Position numbers and translations under genes: made by a program. Source: Suttonella sp. R2A3 (GTDB lineage: Bacteria > Pseudomonadota > Gammaproteobacteria > Cardiobacteriales > Cardiobacteriaceae). Taken from it: a stretch of 64,000 bases of DNA. The stretch lies in assembly GCF_021513215.1 (NCBI RefSeq), contig NZ_CP090975.1:1695001-1759000 (forward strand), in the 5' to 3' direction. Below, one piece after another: positions 19,225-28,345 of the stretch. The notes below the pieces were generated by a model. That model did not search any database. It was not told the DNA's origin and saw only the letters and a program-made list of their open reading frames with translations. The number at the start of each line of letters is the position of its first letter. Within the stretch, counting starts at the first letter, position 1.

Positions 19225-19591
19225 AGTATGCTGATGTGTTAGTGTTCAAAGCGAAGGACTTTCATCAATAATAAGTACAGGTGTTCCTACTAGGAATATC
19301 ATGGTCTTTTTTATACGTATTTATACACAACTATATTTTAAACAAAGTCAATTGTAAAAATAAAAGTTATTTTGGTGCTATTTTACTCGCGCCTACTGGA
19401 TTATCACTATTTCTACAGTGTTGTAGCGCCTTGAAAATTTATGGTTAAATCCGCCACTGACACACAGGCCTTTTCCCTAAAATCGCACTTCTTTTACACA
19501 GGAGTAAGGAATTTAAAAAGGCTAAGTGTATAACAGAAAACTAAATAGGGATGGATTTAGAAGGAGGTTGCTTGATTACAGTTAACAGGCT
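19225..19591. other. AT-rich intergenic stretch, no gene recognised
   Basis: 367 nt between the small protein gene and the end of recG. No frame longer than a few dozen codons resembles a protein, and no tRNA, clear terminator or IS end is visible. An aaggaggttgcttg segment near 19561 resembles a ribosome site, but no gene follows it. Confidence 0.5.
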
Positions 19592-21652
19592 TTAGGCGCG
19601 GAGGTATTGTTCGCGGCCAGATAACCAGCGGTTGAGGAGTTCATTGATGATTGGGTGTTGGGTCTGTTGCCAGCTGTCGCAGAGGCGGTGTACGCTGGGA
19701 AGCAGGTCTTGATCGCGTTCTAAATCGGCGATGCGAAACAGTGCGTCGCCAGTTTGGCGCACGCCGAGCAGTTCACCTGCGCCGCGGATGTTTAAATCTT
19801 CTTCAGCGATCACAAAACCATCGTTGCTTTCGCGCATGATGTTCAGGCGACGTTTGGCGATCTCACCGAGTGGTGCTTGATACATCAGCAAGCAAAAAGA
19901 TGCTAAATCGCTACGGCCAACGCGGCCGCGCAGCTGGTGCAGTTGTGCTAGGCCAAAGCGTTCGGCATTCTCGATGATCATCAGCGTCGCGTTGCCGACA
20001 TCGACGCCGACTTCAATCACAGTTGTCGCGACCAATAGCTGTACGTTACCCGCCACAAAGTCCGCCATCACCTCTTGGCGCTGTTGGCTATTCATTCGGC
20101 CATGTAGGAGCGCCACGCGGATATCGGGTAATTCAGCTTGTAGTTGTGCTGCGGTGGCTTCCGCGTTTTCGCATTCAATCACTTCAGATTCTTCAATCAG
20201 CGGACAGACCCAGTACGCTTGCTGTCCTTCACGACAGACTGCGCCCACCCGAGCAATCACATCACTACGCTTAGTGTTGCTAATCACTGCGGTGGTGATC
20301 GGTTTGCGCCCGGTAGGGAGGGCGTCAATGACTGAAACATCGAGTTCGCCGTATTGGCTCATTGCCAGCGTGCGCGGAATTGGGGTAGCAGTGAGCACTA
20401 GTTGGTGGGCGGCATGTTGTTCATGCGATTTTTGTTGCAGTGCTAAGCGCTGATGAACCCCAAAGCGGTGCTGTTCATCGATCACGAGTAACCCTAGTGC
20501 GTGGTAGCTGACTTGCTGTTGGAAAAGGGCGTGGGTGCCAACAATAATCTGCAATTCGCCGTTGGCAATCGCGGCTAAACGGGCTTTTTTCTCTGCAGCA
20601 GGGGTTTTGCTCACCAATAAGCCAACCGAAATCGGTAAGTCGCCGAGTAAGCGCGTCAGGTTGGTGGCGTGTTGTTCAGCAAGAAGCTCGGTGGGCGCCA
20701 TTAGCACCGCTTGATAGCCGGCTGTCACGCATTGTAGGCAGGCGAGTAAGGCAACTAAGGTTTTGCCGCTACCAACATCGCCTTGTACCAAACGCATCAT
20801 CGGTACATCGCGCGCTAAATCTGCGGCAATTTCTGCGCTCACGCGCTGCTGTGCGCTAGTCATCTTAAAAGGGAGTTGCTCGAGTAAGGTATTTTGCAAC
20901 CTGTCATCAGCAGGGAGTTTGGCTGCAACTTTGCTGCGTAACTGCGCGCGAGCGTGCAAAACCGATAAGCGGTGCGCGCAGAGCTCTTCGGTAATCAGGC
21001 GTTTGTGCGCGGGGTGGCGTGGGTCGCTTAAATCGGCTAAAGTCATCGTGACATCGGGTTGATGCAAGGCGGTTAATGCGCTCAATAAATCCGGCAAGCC
21101 TTGCTCGCTGAGTGCATCTTTACGCGGTAAGCATTGTTCGGCTAGAGTTAATGCTTTATCGATCAGGTTACGCCACTGTTTTTGACTAATGCCTTTGATG
21201 GTTGGGTAAATGGGGGTGTAGCCTTCGGGTAACACGGGCTGCTCACCCTCGGCTAACCATTGGATTTCCGGGTGGTGCAATTCGTAGCCATAATCGCTTG
21301 CTACGGCCTTGCCGTAAAAAATCCCACGCCGACCTTCGCTAAATTGGCGCAATTGATTGGGGTAAAAGCGGAAAAAACGCAGGCGACATAATGCGCCTGC
21401 CTCATCGCGTAACGTCACCACGAGCATACGTTTGCGTCGGGCGATGACTTCCGCGTTGACCACTTGGGCGACAGTTTGCACCGTGGCGCCATCGCTGAAT
21501 CCACTGATTGGGGTAATTTGCGCGCGGTTTTCATAGCGTCTTGGCAGATAAAACCACGCATGCGCTAGGGTTTCGACGCCGGCTTTAGCGAAATTCGCCG
21601 CCGCTTTATCGCTGATGCTGAGCGCTTCGCTTAGTGGCGTAGCCCCGTTCAT
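19592..21652 (-). CDS. recG: ATP-dependent DNA helicase RecG
   Basis: A 686-aa branched-DNA helicase remodelling stalled forks and Holliday junctions. An N-terminal wedge/OB domain spans about 50-160. The helicase core has Walker A GDVGSGKT, the DEQH box, TATPIPRTLA and the C-terminal QLRGRVGRS motif. Its start overlaps the ridA stop by 1 nt. It is the last gene of the rpoZ-spoT-ridA-recG set. Confidence 0.97.
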   Translation of the reverse strand: MNGATPLSEALSISDKAAANFAKAGVETLAHAWFYLPRRYENRAQITPISGFSDGATVQTVAQVVNAEVIARRKRMLVVTLRDEAGALCRLRFFRFYPNQLRQFSEGRRGIFYGKAVASDYGYELHHPEIQWLAEGEQPVLPEGYTPIYPTIKGISQKQWRNLIDKALTLAEQCLPRKDALSEQGLPDLLSALTALHQPDVTMTLADLSDPRHPAHKRLITEELCAHRLSVLHARAQLRSKVAAKLPADDRLQNTLLEQLPFKMTSAQQRVSAEIAADLARDVPMMRLVQGDVGSGKTLVALLACLQCVTAGYQAVLMAPTELLAEQHATNLTRLLGDLPISVGLLVSKTPAAEKKARLAAIANGELQIIVGTHALFQQQVSYHALGLLVIDEQHRFGVHQRLALQQKSHEQHAAHQLVLTATPIPRTLAMSQYGELDVSVIDALPTGRKPITTAVISNTKRSDVIARVGAVCREGQQAYWVCPLIEESEVIECENAEATAAQLQAELPDIRVALLHGRMNSQQRQEVMADFVAGNVQLLVATTVIEVGVDVGNATLMIIENAERFGLAQLHQLRGRVGRSDLASFCLLMYQAPLGEIAKRRLNIMRESNDGFVIAEEDLNIRGAGELLGVRQTGDALFRIADLERDQDLLPSVHRLCDSWQQTQHPIINELLNRWLSGREQYLRA

Positions 21653-22032
21653 TAGCCGAGCGCGACCACCGCTTCCATTTCTACAGCAGCACCTTTAGGT
21701 AGTGCCGATACTTCTACGGCAGCGCGTGCCGGGTAGGGCGCGCTAAAACGCTCGCTCATGATCTCATTAAGGGTCGCAAAATGGCTTAAATTAGTGAGAT
21801 AAATATTGAGCTTGATGATGTTGCTTAAATCGCCACCGGCTTCGCGGCAAATCGCTTCCAAATTATTAAAAACCTGACTGACTTGTGCGCTAAAGCCTTC
21901 AACCAGGTTCATGGTTTTAGGATCGAGCGGAATCTGTCCGGAGACAAAGAGTAAATCGCCCACTCGAACGGCTTGTGAATATGGGCCAATGGCTTCAGGG
22001 GCTTGATCGGTATGGATGATGGTTTTGCTCAT
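21652..22032 (-). CDS. ridA: RidA family enamine/imine deaminase
   Basis: A 126-aa YjgF/RidA protein hydrolysing reactive 2-aminoacrylate-type intermediates released by PLP enzymes. GPYSQAVRVGDLLFVSGQIPLDP and the C-terminal RAAVEVSALPKGAAVEMEAVA are diagnostic; the arginine binds the substrate carboxylate. The start MSKTII (22032) is preferred over an upstream in-frame ATG (22044) because GGAGG lies 7 nt before it. The window also encodes the PLP enzymes Alr, HemL and AvtA and a serine dehydratase. Confidence 0.95.
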   Translation of the reverse strand: MSKTIIHTDQAPEAIGPYSQAVRVGDLLFVSGQIPLDPKTMNLVEGFSAQVSQVFNNLEAICREAGGDLSNIIKLNIYLTNLSHFATLNEIMSERFSAPYPARAAVEVSALPKGAAVEMEAVVALG

Positions 22033-22050
22033 AGAGTCCTCCATTAAGCG

Positions 22051-24228
22051 TTATAAGCGTTTGATCGTTGTGATGCCATTAAGGAGGCGTAGCTGCTTGA
22101 TGATCACAGCCAGATGATCGCGGTCGCGAACTTCAATAAAGCATTTGATGAGCCGTTTATTTTTGTCGTGGTCGGCCATCTCAATATGGAAATCAATGAT
22201 GTTACTGCCCAAATCCCCCATGACCGCTGTGATGGCGGCGAGCATGCGCGGGCGATCTTCAAGCAAGATGCTCAATCCTGCAGCAAAAAGCCCTTTAGTT
22301 TCTTCCGCCCAGGCAACGCGAACCCAATCGTTGAGATCAGAATTTTGCGCTTGCACACAATCTCGGCGATGGATTTTGATGCCAAGCCCCGGCTTGAAAT
22401 GCCCTAAAATCGGCTCATGCGGTAGAGGATAACAGCAATCATCGAAATGAATGGCGCTATCGAGCGCGCTTTCGACTTTGAGTATTTGCTGCTGGTTGTC
22501 GGTGTTTAGCTGCTCACCCATCAGCGCAGAAGCAATGAGCACAGGTTGGCGGCGATCGTGGCCAATATCAGACAGCAAGGTTTCACGATCGGTTTGTTGG
22601 CTTTGTGCGTAGGCTTCAAGAGTACTATCCGGAAGTTGTTCGATAGAGCTGCCTAAGCGGCGCAGTGCGATATCGAGCAAGCGTTCACCTAAAGCATAAG
22701 CTTCTTGTTCGGCCAAATGGCGAATATGGTAGCGAATCGCTGCTCTTGCTTTAGCAGTGGCCACGAATCTCAGCCAGCCAGCCTGGGGTTTCGAACCTTC
22801 TTGACGAATAATTTTGACCGTTTGCGCGGGTTTTAATGGCTTAAACAGCGGCCAAGGCTTACCATTGACTTCAGCCGCGATACATTCATCGCCGAGTTTG
22901 GTGTGAACGGCGTAGGCAAAATCAACCGGTGTCGCGCCACGTGGCAAATCGTAGATCTTACCTTTCGGGCTGTAGGCGTAGATATCACTTTGCGAGAGTT
23001 CTTTCGTGATCGCGTCGTAGAATTCCATCGGATCGTGGGTGATGTTTTGCACGTCTTTAAGACGGAATAACCAATCACGCATATATTGCTCGGCCTGCAC
23101 ATTATGTGATTCTTCAACGATTGAGCGGTTCTTCATGTGCTGATGCCAAATAGCAATGATCCCGGTTTCGGCGAGCGCGTGCATGTCTTTGCTGCGAATT
23201 TGCACGTTGAGCATGTCGTTATTCGCCATCAATACGCTGATATGCAGCGAGCGATAGCCATTGCTCTTCGGCGCTGCGATGAAATCTTCAAATTTTTTGG
23301 TGACCGGGCGATAGACGCTGTGCAATTGTCCAAGGACACGGTAACAGCTGTCCTCGCTATCGGTAATCACACGGATGGGAATCGTTTGGCAGGCTTGTTT
23401 GAAGCTGTTGTTCTTGCGCAGCATGCGCTGATATAGCCCCCAAAGATGGCGTTGCCGTTTGCTGATTGACGCTTTGATGCCAATTTTTTTCAACAAAGGT
23501 TTTAGGTCGCTGCGTACCTGGTCAACCACGTCATTGCGGCTATAGCGCTCAAGATAATTCTTTTTCAGCACCGCGTAGCGCCAAGGATATAAATGAGAAA
23601 ACGCCAGATCTTCTAATTGAATGCGGAAATAAAACAACCCCAAGCGACCAGCGATCGAGGCATAGATATTAAGTGTTTCTTTCGCTTTGCGGATGCGTTT
23701 GTCGGGTCTTAACGCACCAAGGGTTTGCATATTGTGCAAGCGATCGGCGAGTTTGATGATGATGACGCGCGGATCGTTGGTGGTGGCGACAAACATTTTC
23801 TTGAAGCTCTCAGCTTGAACTTCCTTGGCGCCTTGGTCTTTTAAGCGCTCTAATTTGCTCACGCCATCGACCAAAGCAGTCACCTCATCGCCAAAAGCTT
23901 CTGCCATTTCTGGGGTGGTGACCGCTGTGTCCTCTAACACATCGTGTAATAACGCGCCTTGTAAAATCGGCATATCAAAGCGCTGCACCGCGAGAATGCG
24001 GCACACTTGGATAGGGTGAGTAAAATAAGGTTCGCCAGATTGACGGTTTTGCCCTTCATGCGCCCAAGCGCCATATTCAGCGCAGCGTTGTAATTCTTGT
24101 TGCTCTTTGGGCGATAAATAGCTGGCAGTTTCTGCCAGTTCTTGGTATGCCTCAATCAGCGCATCACGGCCATTTCGCTCGGTAAATAGCGAAGAGGAAT
24201 CAAAATCATGCTGCGCTGCCTTAGCCAC
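22051..24228 (-). CDS. spoT: (p)ppGpp synthetase/hydrolase SpoT
   Basis: A 725-aa RelA/SpoT-family enzyme controlling the alarmone. The HD hydrolase domain is complete (LLHDVLEDT near 93-101; KLADRLHNM). The synthetase domain has PKSNGYRSLH. TGS (about 395-455) and a C-terminal ACT domain follow. The charge-switch motif reads KFED, neither the RFKD of E. coli SpoT nor the EFDD of RelA. GTG start with AAGGA upstream. It lies 9 nt after rpoZ. Intact HD residues make hydrolase activity likely; synthetase strength is uncertain. Confidence 0.96.
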   Translation of the reverse strand: MAKAAQHDFDSSSLFTERNGRDALIEAYQELAETASYLSPKEQQELQRCAEYGAWAHEGQNRQSGEPYFTHPIQVCRILAVQRFDMPILQGALLHDVLEDTAVTTPEMAEAFGDEVTALVDGVSKLERLKDQGAKEVQAESFKKMFVATTNDPRVIIIKLADRLHNMQTLGALRPDKRIRKAKETLNIYASIAGRLGLFYFRIQLEDLAFSHLYPWRYAVLKKNYLERYSRNDVVDQVRSDLKPLLKKIGIKASISKRQRHLWGLYQRMLRKNNSFKQACQTIPIRVITDSEDSCYRVLGQLHSVYRPVTKKFEDFIAAPKSNGYRSLHISVLMANNDMLNVQIRSKDMHALAETGIIAIWHQHMKNRSIVEESHNVQAEQYMRDWLFRLKDVQNITHDPMEFYDAITKELSQSDIYAYSPKGKIYDLPRGATPVDFAYAVHTKLGDECIAAEVNGKPWPLFKPLKPAQTVKIIRQEGSKPQAGWLRFVATAKARAAIRYHIRHLAEQEAYALGERLLDIALRRLGSSIEQLPDSTLEAYAQSQQTDRETLLSDIGHDRRQPVLIASALMGEQLNTDNQQQILKVESALDSAIHFDDCCYPLPHEPILGHFKPGLGIKIHRRDCVQAQNSDLNDWVRVAWAEETKGLFAAGLSILLEDRPRMLAAITAVMGDLGSNIIDFHIEMADHDKNKRLIKCFIEVRDRDHLAVIIKQLRLLNGITTIKRL

Positions 24229-24237
24229 GAGACGTCC

Positions 24238-24465
24238 TTATAGTTCGGGCGCTGGTTGCTCTGTTTCGGCTTTGAGAATGGCGGCAATACTGGTTTTGCC
24301 TTCTTCAATTTCGCGTAGCGCGATAACGGTTGGTTTATCTTTGTCTTCTTCAACCATCGGCTGATGCCCTAAACTAATTTGGCGTGCGCGTTTTGACGCC
24401 GCCAGCACCAAACGAAAACGGTTGTTTTCTGCGGTTAAACAATCTTCTACGGTAACCCGTGCCAT
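24238..24465 (-). CDS. rpoZ: RNA polymerase omega subunit
   Basis: A 75-aa omega subunit that supports beta' assembly and forms part of a ppGpp site in proteobacteria. [26 protein letters not shown] and [10 protein letters not shown] are characteristic. The ribosome site GAGGTG precedes the ATG. gmk, often upstream, is not here. Confidence 0.95.
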   Translation of the reverse strand: MARVTVEDCLTAENNRFRLVLAASKRARQISLGHQPMVEEDKDKPTVIALREIEEGKTSIAAILKAETEQPAPEL

Positions 24466-24541
24466 AATTCACCTCAATAGTCAGTCGAACCGTTTATTTT
24501 AGCAAAAAATAGGCGGTGCGGCACGCGTTTTTCGCTAAGTT

Positions 24542-24940
24542 CTAGTCGCCTAAACCGAGATTTAACGTGATATTGCCTTTTTCTTGTCGGTTAACCGCGT
24601 AACATTGGCTTAACACCGTCTCTTCACCATTAATTAAGTCGAAAGACTGACCATCTTTGCTGATCCATTGCCACGGTGACCAATCGGCGATCACGCTGTT
24701 GCCGCTAAGTGTAATATCAAAGACTTTCTCGCCGCTTTCATCTGGGCTCAGCAGGGCGGTGTATTGGTTGTTGCGGTTGGCATATTCCACCGGCAAAGTG
24801 CCTTCTGTGCAATGATACATCCAGCGCTGTTGTTCGCCATGATCGAGTTCTGGGAGGCCGTCTAAGGCGACTTGAGGGGCGCAAGCAGTGAGTGTGATCA
24901 GCGTGCTGGCGCTGAGGATAAAAAGGGGTTTAGTGAACAT
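24542..24940 (-). CDS. MliC-like lipoprotein (putative C-type lysozyme inhibitor)
   Basis: A 132-aa lipoprotein. The signal peptide ends in the lipobox LTAC (C20), with A-P after the cysteine. The mature part contains YHCTEGTLPVEY, a run of short beta-strand-like segments, WQWISKDGQSFDL and a second cysteine near the end, resembling the MliC/PliC fold. Members bind lysozyme in the periplasm; the assignment rests on a weak motif match. It starts 11 nt inside the end of the MetF-like gene. Confidence 0.6.
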   Translation of the reverse strand: MFTKPLFILSASTLITLTACAPQVALDGLPELDHGEQQRWMYHCTEGTLPVEYANRNNQYTALLSPDESGEKVFDITLSGNSVIADWSPWQWISKDGQSFDLINGEETVLSQCYAVNRQEKGNITLNLGLGD

Positions 24941-25820
24941 AAAAACCTGTTTCTGTGAGTGTAAATTGTCCCTGCTCGATCGCTTTGATCCATTCTACAG
25001 TTTGTTGGAAGCCACCAAGCGGGTAAAAATGCAGTTGCTTAATTAATGAGGTTTCTGGATGCTCGCGATTGTACGCGGCGAGATCGTAGATGAGTTTATC
25101 TGGGGTCGAGATGCCCATTAAATGACGAATGCCGTGGCCACTTTTGATTAAAAACATCATCGAAGGACCGACGCCACACGCTTTTGCGTGTTTGATTAAG
25201 GTTTTAATCGTGGCGAGCCCCGGTACACCGACGTGCAGCGGAAAGACAATATTACGTTCATTTAAGCGCTCCTGCCAGGCAATTACCGGTTTGGCGTCAA
25301 AAACAAACTGCGAAACCAAATGATATTCGCGCGGATGATTGAGCGCATAAGCGCGTTTGATCGCTTCGGCATAATCGACTTCCGCCGGTGGAATATCCGG
25401 GCTGCCTTCAGGATGGCCGGCGAAGCCAATACTGCTAATTGGGTATTCGTTTAAGATATTGCTTTGTAAAACCTTTTGCACGCTGGTGTAGGGGCCTTTT
25501 GCATTACGTACCGCGCCAGCGATTAATAAGATGTTATCGACCTTCGCATCTGCTAAGCGGCCTAAAGCATAATGCAGTTGTGCCTCGCTTTCGATGCTGC
25601 GGACCGCAAGATGCGGTACAGGATTCATACCTTGGGCTTTTAATATGATGCTGGTTTCAAGCGTTGCATCTAAGGGGGAACTAGGCAAAAAAGTGACATA
25701 AACGCGGGTTTGCGGGGCAAGCCAATGGCCGAAATCACCCACATTTACCGCAGATTTCGGCGTTGTTTCAATGGAAAAATCGCGAACTAACGCTTGAATA
25801 TCAGATTTTTCCACGCTCAT
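24930..25820 (-). CDS. Methylenetetrahydrofolate reductase-like protein
   Basis: A 296-aa MetF/MTHFR-superfamily protein with TIM-barrel features: VYVTFLPSSPLDATLETS, PVPHLAVRSIESEAQLHYAL and FPLHVGVPGLATIKTL. The usual substrate is 5,10-methylene-THF, reduced with FAD, but this divergent branch differs from E. coli MetF and may have another one-carbon role. GAGGG precedes the ATG. It sits between pdxH and the lipoprotein gene, away from methionine genes. Confidence 0.75.
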   Translation of the reverse strand: MSVEKSDIQALVRDFSIETTPKSAVNVGDFGHWLAPQTRVYVTFLPSSPLDATLETSIILKAQGMNPVPHLAVRSIESEAQLHYALGRLADAKVDNILLIAGAVRNAKGPYTSVQKVLQSNILNEYPISSIGFAGHPEGSPDIPPAEVDYAEAIKRAYALNHPREYHLVSQFVFDAKPVIAWQERLNERNIVFPLHVGVPGLATIKTLIKHAKACGVGPSMMFLIKSGHGIRHLMGISTPDKLIYDLAAYNREHPETSLIKQLHFYPLGGFQQTVEWIKAIEQGQFTLTETGFYVH

Positions 25821-25832
25821 AATGATTCCCTC

Positions 25833-26477
25833 TTATGGTGCCAGGCGTTCAATCAGCCAGTCGGTTTGCGCTTGATCACGACGGTAGAGAAAACGGTCGT
25901 GCAGGCGGCTTGGTTGACCTTGCCAAAATTCTATCGCGTGTGGCTCGATTCGGTAACCACCCCAAAAATCGGGCAGCGGTACTTCGCCATCACGGAATTT
26001 TTCTTTCATTTTAGCCCATTGTTGGCGCAAAAGTTGGCGCGAATTAATCACACTGCTTTGTCGTGATGCCCAAGCGCCAAGCTGACTGTCTTTCGGACGA
26101 CTGAGAAAATAGCGCAAGGTTTGCTCACGGCTGATTGGCTCAATATGGCCCTCAATTTTTACTTGCCGCTGCAAGCCATACCAAGGAAAAAGCATCGATA
26201 CTTGCGGATTGGCGGCAATCTCTTTGGCTTTACGGCTTTCGGTGTTGGTGTAAAACACAAAACCTTGAGGGTCGTAATATTTTAACAAGACCGTACGTTG
26301 TGACGACTGCCCTTGGGCGGTGGCAGTTGCCAGCACAAAGGCATTCGCTTCAGGCATAGCGCTGGCAAGCGCTTCATCAAACCAGCGCGTGAATTGATCG
26401 AAAGGATCGTCAGCGATTGCCTCACGCGTGAGTGGCGCGTGATCGGCAAAATCTTTACGGATATGACCAATATCCAT
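25833..26477 (-). CDS. pdxH: Pyridoxamine 5'-phosphate oxidase
   Basis: A 214-aa FMN enzyme making pyridoxal 5'-phosphate, the last step of the salvage/DXP pathway. RTVLLKYYDPQGFVFYTN, SQLGAWASRQSSVI and the C-terminal WQGQPSRLHDRFLY-RR signature are present. The start overlaps the hemL stop by 1 nt, so a vitamin B6 oxidase is translationally linked to a PLP enzyme. Confidence 0.96.
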   Translation of the reverse strand: MDIGHIRKDFADHAPLTREAIADDPFDQFTRWFDEALASAMPEANAFVLATATAQGQSSQRTVLLKYYDPQGFVFYTNTESRKAKEIAANPQVSMLFPWYGLQRQVKIEGHIEPISREQTLRYFLSRPKDSQLGAWASRQSSVINSRQLLRQQWAKMKEKFRDGEVPLPDFWGGYRIEPHAIEFWQGQPSRLHDRFLYRRDQAQTDWLIERLAP

Positions 26478-27763
26478 TAGGCCGCTAGGCTCGCTAAGGC
26501 TTTATCAAACGCGCTTAAGGTTAGCGCGATTTCTGCATCACCGTGTGCTGAGGAAACAAACAGCGTCTCAAAAGCCGAAGGTGCAAGATACACGCCTTCA
26601 TCGAGCATCGCATGGAAAAATTGTGCGTAGCGCTCGGTATCACACGCTTGTACCGCAGCAAAATTGCTCACTTCTTCGGCGTCGGTGAAGAAAAAGCCGA
26701 GCATCCCACACACCTGATTAACCACTAACGGGATGTTGTGTTTTTTAGCCGCTTGGGCAATGCCCTCAGCAAGGGTTTGGGTGGTTTGTGCGAGCTGGCT
26801 GTAAAATGCATGATCGTCGGTGAGCTGCAGGTTGGCGATCCCAGCCGCCATCGCTACTGGGTTACCGGATAACGTTCCGGCTTGATACACGCCGCCAAGT
26901 GGGGCGAGTTTATCCATAATCTCAGCTTTGCCACCAAAAGCGCCAACTGGCATGCCGCCGCCGATCACTTTACCAAAGGTGGTTAAATCCGGGGTGATAC
27001 CGTAAAGCTCTTGTGCGCCGCTGCGTGCGACGCGAAAACCGGTCATCACTTCGTCGAAAATCAACACCACGCCATAATCATCACACAGGCGGCGTAGGGC
27101 GTCCAAGTAAGCTTTTGTTGGGGGAACACAGTTCATATTGCCGGCAATCGGTTCAACAATCACCGCAGCCAGGCGCTCACCGTGCTCACGAAATGCGTGC
27201 TCTAGCGCGTTCATATCGTTGTAGGCCGCGGTGAGGGTATGCTGCGCATAAGCTTTGGGTACGCCCGGTGAGTTAGGTACGCCAAGGGTGAGCGCGCCTG
27301 AGCCCGCAGCGACTAATAAACCGTCGGAATGGCCATGATAGCAGCCGGCAAATTTTAAAATATCATCACGGCCGGTAAACGCGCGCGCCAAGCGGATCGC
27401 GCTCATCGTGGCCTCTGTGCCCGAGTTACACATCCGGACCTTCTCAACCGATGGCACGCGCTTGACGATTTGTTCAGCAAGCACCGTTTCTGCTTCGGTC
27501 GGTGCACCAAAACTTAAGCCGTGGGATGCTGCGTCAATCACCGCTTGGCGAATCGCTGGGTGGTTGTGCCCACAAATCATCGGGCCAAATGAGCCGACAT
27601 AATCGACATAACGCCGCCCATCAACGTCGGTAATATAAGCGCCTTCTGCGTGGGCGATAAAGCGGGGTGTGCCGCCGACTGAGGCAAATGCACGAACCGG
27701 TGAGTTCACACCGCCGGGAATGAACTGTTGCGCTTGCGCGAATGCGCGTTCAGAAATTGTCAT
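26477..27763 (-). CDS. hemL: Glutamate-1-semialdehyde 2,1-aminomutase
   Basis: A 428-aa PLP enzyme of the C5 pathway forming 5-aminolevulinate for haem. The PLP lysine is K265 in TFGKVIGGG, the same number as in E. coli. [13 protein letters not shown] and [13 protein letters not shown]-type motifs are conserved. GAGG precedes the ATG. It runs away from rpsT; the roughly 200-nt divergent region holds the rpsT promoter. Confidence 0.97.
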   Translation of the reverse strand: MTISERAFAQAQQFIPGGVNSPVRAFASVGGTPRFIAHAEGAYITDVDGRRYVDYVGSFGPMICGHNHPAIRQAVIDAASHGLSFGAPTEAETVLAEQIVKRVPSVEKVRMCNSGTEATMSAIRLARAFTGRDDILKFAGCYHGHSDGLLVAAGSGALTLGVPNSPGVPKAYAQHTLTAAYNDMNALEHAFREHGERLAAVIVEPIAGNMNCVPPTKAYLDALRRLCDDYGVVLIFDEVMTGFRVARSGAQELYGITPDLTTFGKVIGGGMPVGAFGGKAEIMDKLAPLGGVYQAGTLSGNPVAMAAGIANLQLTDDHAFYSQLAQTTQTLAEGIAQAAKKHNIPLVVNQVCGMLGFFFTDAEEVSNFAAVQACDTERYAQFFHAMLDEGVYLAPSAFETLFVSSAHGDAEIALTLSAFDKALASLAA

Positions 27764-27852
27764 AATCGAACCTCAGGGGGTAATTAGTTATAAATGTTTT
27801 CATTCTAATATAAAATAGTTTAGCGTATAAAGGGGTTAATCGTAAGAAAACA

Positions 27853-27881
27853 TTGACAAACGCAAGGTTTTCGTGCATTAT
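27853..27881 (+). promoter_or_regulatory. Strong sigma-70 promoter of rpsT
   Basis: Perfect TTGACA (27853-27858), 17-bp spacer, CATTAT (27876-27881), then a GC-rich discriminator (ccgcgccc). The discriminator suggests stringent control, as for E. coli rpsT promoters. The leader to the TTG start is about 80 nt. Confidence 0.8.
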
Positions 27882-27969
27882 CCGCGCCCTTGAATAACCA
27901 CGGCGATGAGACAAGCGATGCGCTTATCGTCTTTAATCCCTTAAGAATTGATTGAAACAGGAGTCCATT

Positions 27970-28233
27970 TTGGCCAATACCGTACAAGCTAGAAAGCGCG
28001 TCAAACAAGCGGAAAAAGCCCGCGCGCGTAACGCCAGCCAGCGTTCAAGCATGCGTACCGCTGTAAAAAAAGTGTTGCGTGCTGTTGAAGCAAACGATAA
28101 AGACAGCGCACAAAGCGCATTTAATTACGCGAGCAGCTTACTTGACCGCGCAGCGCAAAAAAACCTTATTCATAAGAATAAAGCCGCGCGTTTAAAAAGC
28201 CGCATCAGCGCTAAAATTAAAGCAATGGCCTAA
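27970..28233 (+). CDS. rpsT: 30S ribosomal protein S20
   Basis: An 87-aa protein binding 16S rRNA early in 30S assembly. The start is the TTG at 27970 (MANTVQARKR), with CAGGAG ending 6 nt upstream. An in-frame TTG at 27952 lacks a site. E. coli rpsT also uses UUG, which is linked to S20 autoregulation, so the rare start is probably functional. Basic throughout; a terminator follows. Confidence 0.95.
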   Translation: MANTVQARKRVKQAEKARARNASQRSSMRTAVKKVLRAVEANDKDSAQSAFNYASSLLDRAAQKNLIHKNKAARLKSRISAKIKAMA

Positions 28234-28253
28234 TACTCGCTGATTGCTTGACC

Positions 28254-28277
28254 AACCCGCCGCTCGGCGGGTTTTTT
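28254..28277 (+). terminator. Rho-independent terminator of rpsT
   Basis: The 8-bp stem aacccgcc/ggcgggtt with a gctc loop is followed by a T-run. It starts 20 nt after the rpsT stop. Confidence 0.92.
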
Positions 28278-28345
28278 ATTGCCCGAATGGTTATTTTTTG
28301 TCATGATGCTAGATTCATGTACAAGATTTAAGGGGCGCTTCGCTT

